5,654 bases of DNA, from positions 1 to 5,654 of the forward strand of contig JAPKZP010000453.1 in assembly GCA_026393735.1 (NCBI GenBank), read 5' to 3'. Both the position numbers and the translations under genes were made by a program. This document shows positions 5,441-5,654 of this stretch, piece after piece. Position 1 is the first letter of the stretch, and every line of letters begins with the position of its first letter. The stretch is from Acidobacteriota bacterium. Its GTDB lineage: Bacteria > Acidobacteriota > Vicinamibacteria > Vicinamibacterales > JAKQTR01. Under the pieces are notes generated by a model, which had not been told where the DNA came from, did no database searches, and saw only the letters and a program-made list of their open reading frames with translations.

Positions 5441-5654
5441 TGCCACCGGCGCTGCTGGACCTGCAGGAGGTCAGCCGCACGTACACGTCCGGCGGCGAGC
5501 CGCTCACCGTCCTCACCGGGATCCGCCTGACGATTCAGAGTGGTGAGTTCGTCGCCATCATGGGCGCCTCGGGGTCGGGCAAGTCGACGCTCATGAACAT
5601 CGTCGGCTGTCTCGACCCGCCGTCGAGCGGCACGTACCGCGTTCGCGGCGTCGA
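5440..5654 (+). CDS. macB: MacB-type ABC transporter ATP-binding domain, N-terminal fragment (runs off right edge)
   Basis: The first 71 residues of an ABC ATPase. Tyr15 is a candidate A-loop aromatic residue. Walker A is GASGSGKST at residues 42-50, followed by LMNIVGCLDPPSSGTY, the pattern of the MacB/LolD/FtsE group. The Q-loop, signature motif, Walker B and any fused permease domain lie beyond the window, so I cannot say whether this is full-length MacB (ATPase plus FtsX-like permease) or a stand-alone ATPase. The ATG shares one base with the macA stop (TGATG), which implies translational coupling. No strong Shine-Dalgarno is needed or seen (only GCGAGG nearby). With macA it should form a tripartite efflux pump energised from the cytoplasm. 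Confidence 0.92.
   Translation, partial: MPPALLDLQEVSRTYTSGGEPLTVLTGIRLTIQSGEFVAIMGASGSGKSTLMNIVGCLDPPSSGTYRVRGV

Noticed and set aside
3941..5446. Minus-strand open frame of 501 codons opposite csbD and macA
   Set aside because: It is antisense to clear CsbD and MacA homologs, and its Arg/Asp/His-rich product resembles no family.
1..5654. CRISPR array, tRNA, rRNA, insertion sequence or phage attachment site
   Set aside because: I see no regularly spaced repeats, tRNA cloverleaf, rRNA-like sequence, transposase or long terminal inverted repeats in the window.

Overview
The window is high-GC bacterial DNA coding on both strands. Several features suggest a Gram-negative soil bacterium: two predicted exported proteins of a style I associate with Acidobacteriota (possibly Vicinamibacteria), a CsbD-family stress protein, and a MacA-type periplasmic adaptor followed by its ABC ATPase. 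The taxonomic placement is inferred from protein style only.

Layout. Positions 1-1837 read leftward and form a probable three-gene unit. It starts with a glutamine/tyrosine-rich exported protein (1837-1031). After 19 bp comes a chimeric membrane ORF (1012-209) that joins the N-terminus of an MgtA-like P-type ATPase to unrelated sequence. After 77 bp comes the N-terminus of a signal-peptide protein that runs off the left edge (131-1). A 328-bp divergent intergenic region (1838-2165) separates this unit from the rightward genes: a 526-aa exported protein with a C-terminal glycine zipper (2166-3746), a 68-aa CsbD-like protein (3947-4153), macA (4199-5440) and the start of macB (5440 to the right edge).

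Most notable observation. The three transcription units that start in this window (1837 leftward, 2166 rightward, 3947 rightward) each have a near-identical promoter layout upstream. A 16-bp site of form TGTGC-N6-G(C/A)ACA is followed by GAC(G/A), then exactly 17 bp, then a TA(G/C)(T/G)CT -10-like hexamer. If the hexamer is placed at -12 to -7, the palindrome centre lies at -41.5 in all three cases. That is the classical position of a class II CRP/FNR-family activator. A fourth, degenerate copy lies just downstream of the 2166 gene. I infer a small regulon linking two exported envelope proteins, CsbD and possibly MacAB.

The second notable observation is the chimeric ORF 209-1012. It keeps transmembrane helices M1-M2 of a P-type ATPase but has no phosphorylation domain. 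At a GDIV junction it passes into a short cyclophilin-like stretch and then a fibronectin-III-like tail, all in one open frame. It looks like a product of deletion or recombination, or possibly an assembly join.
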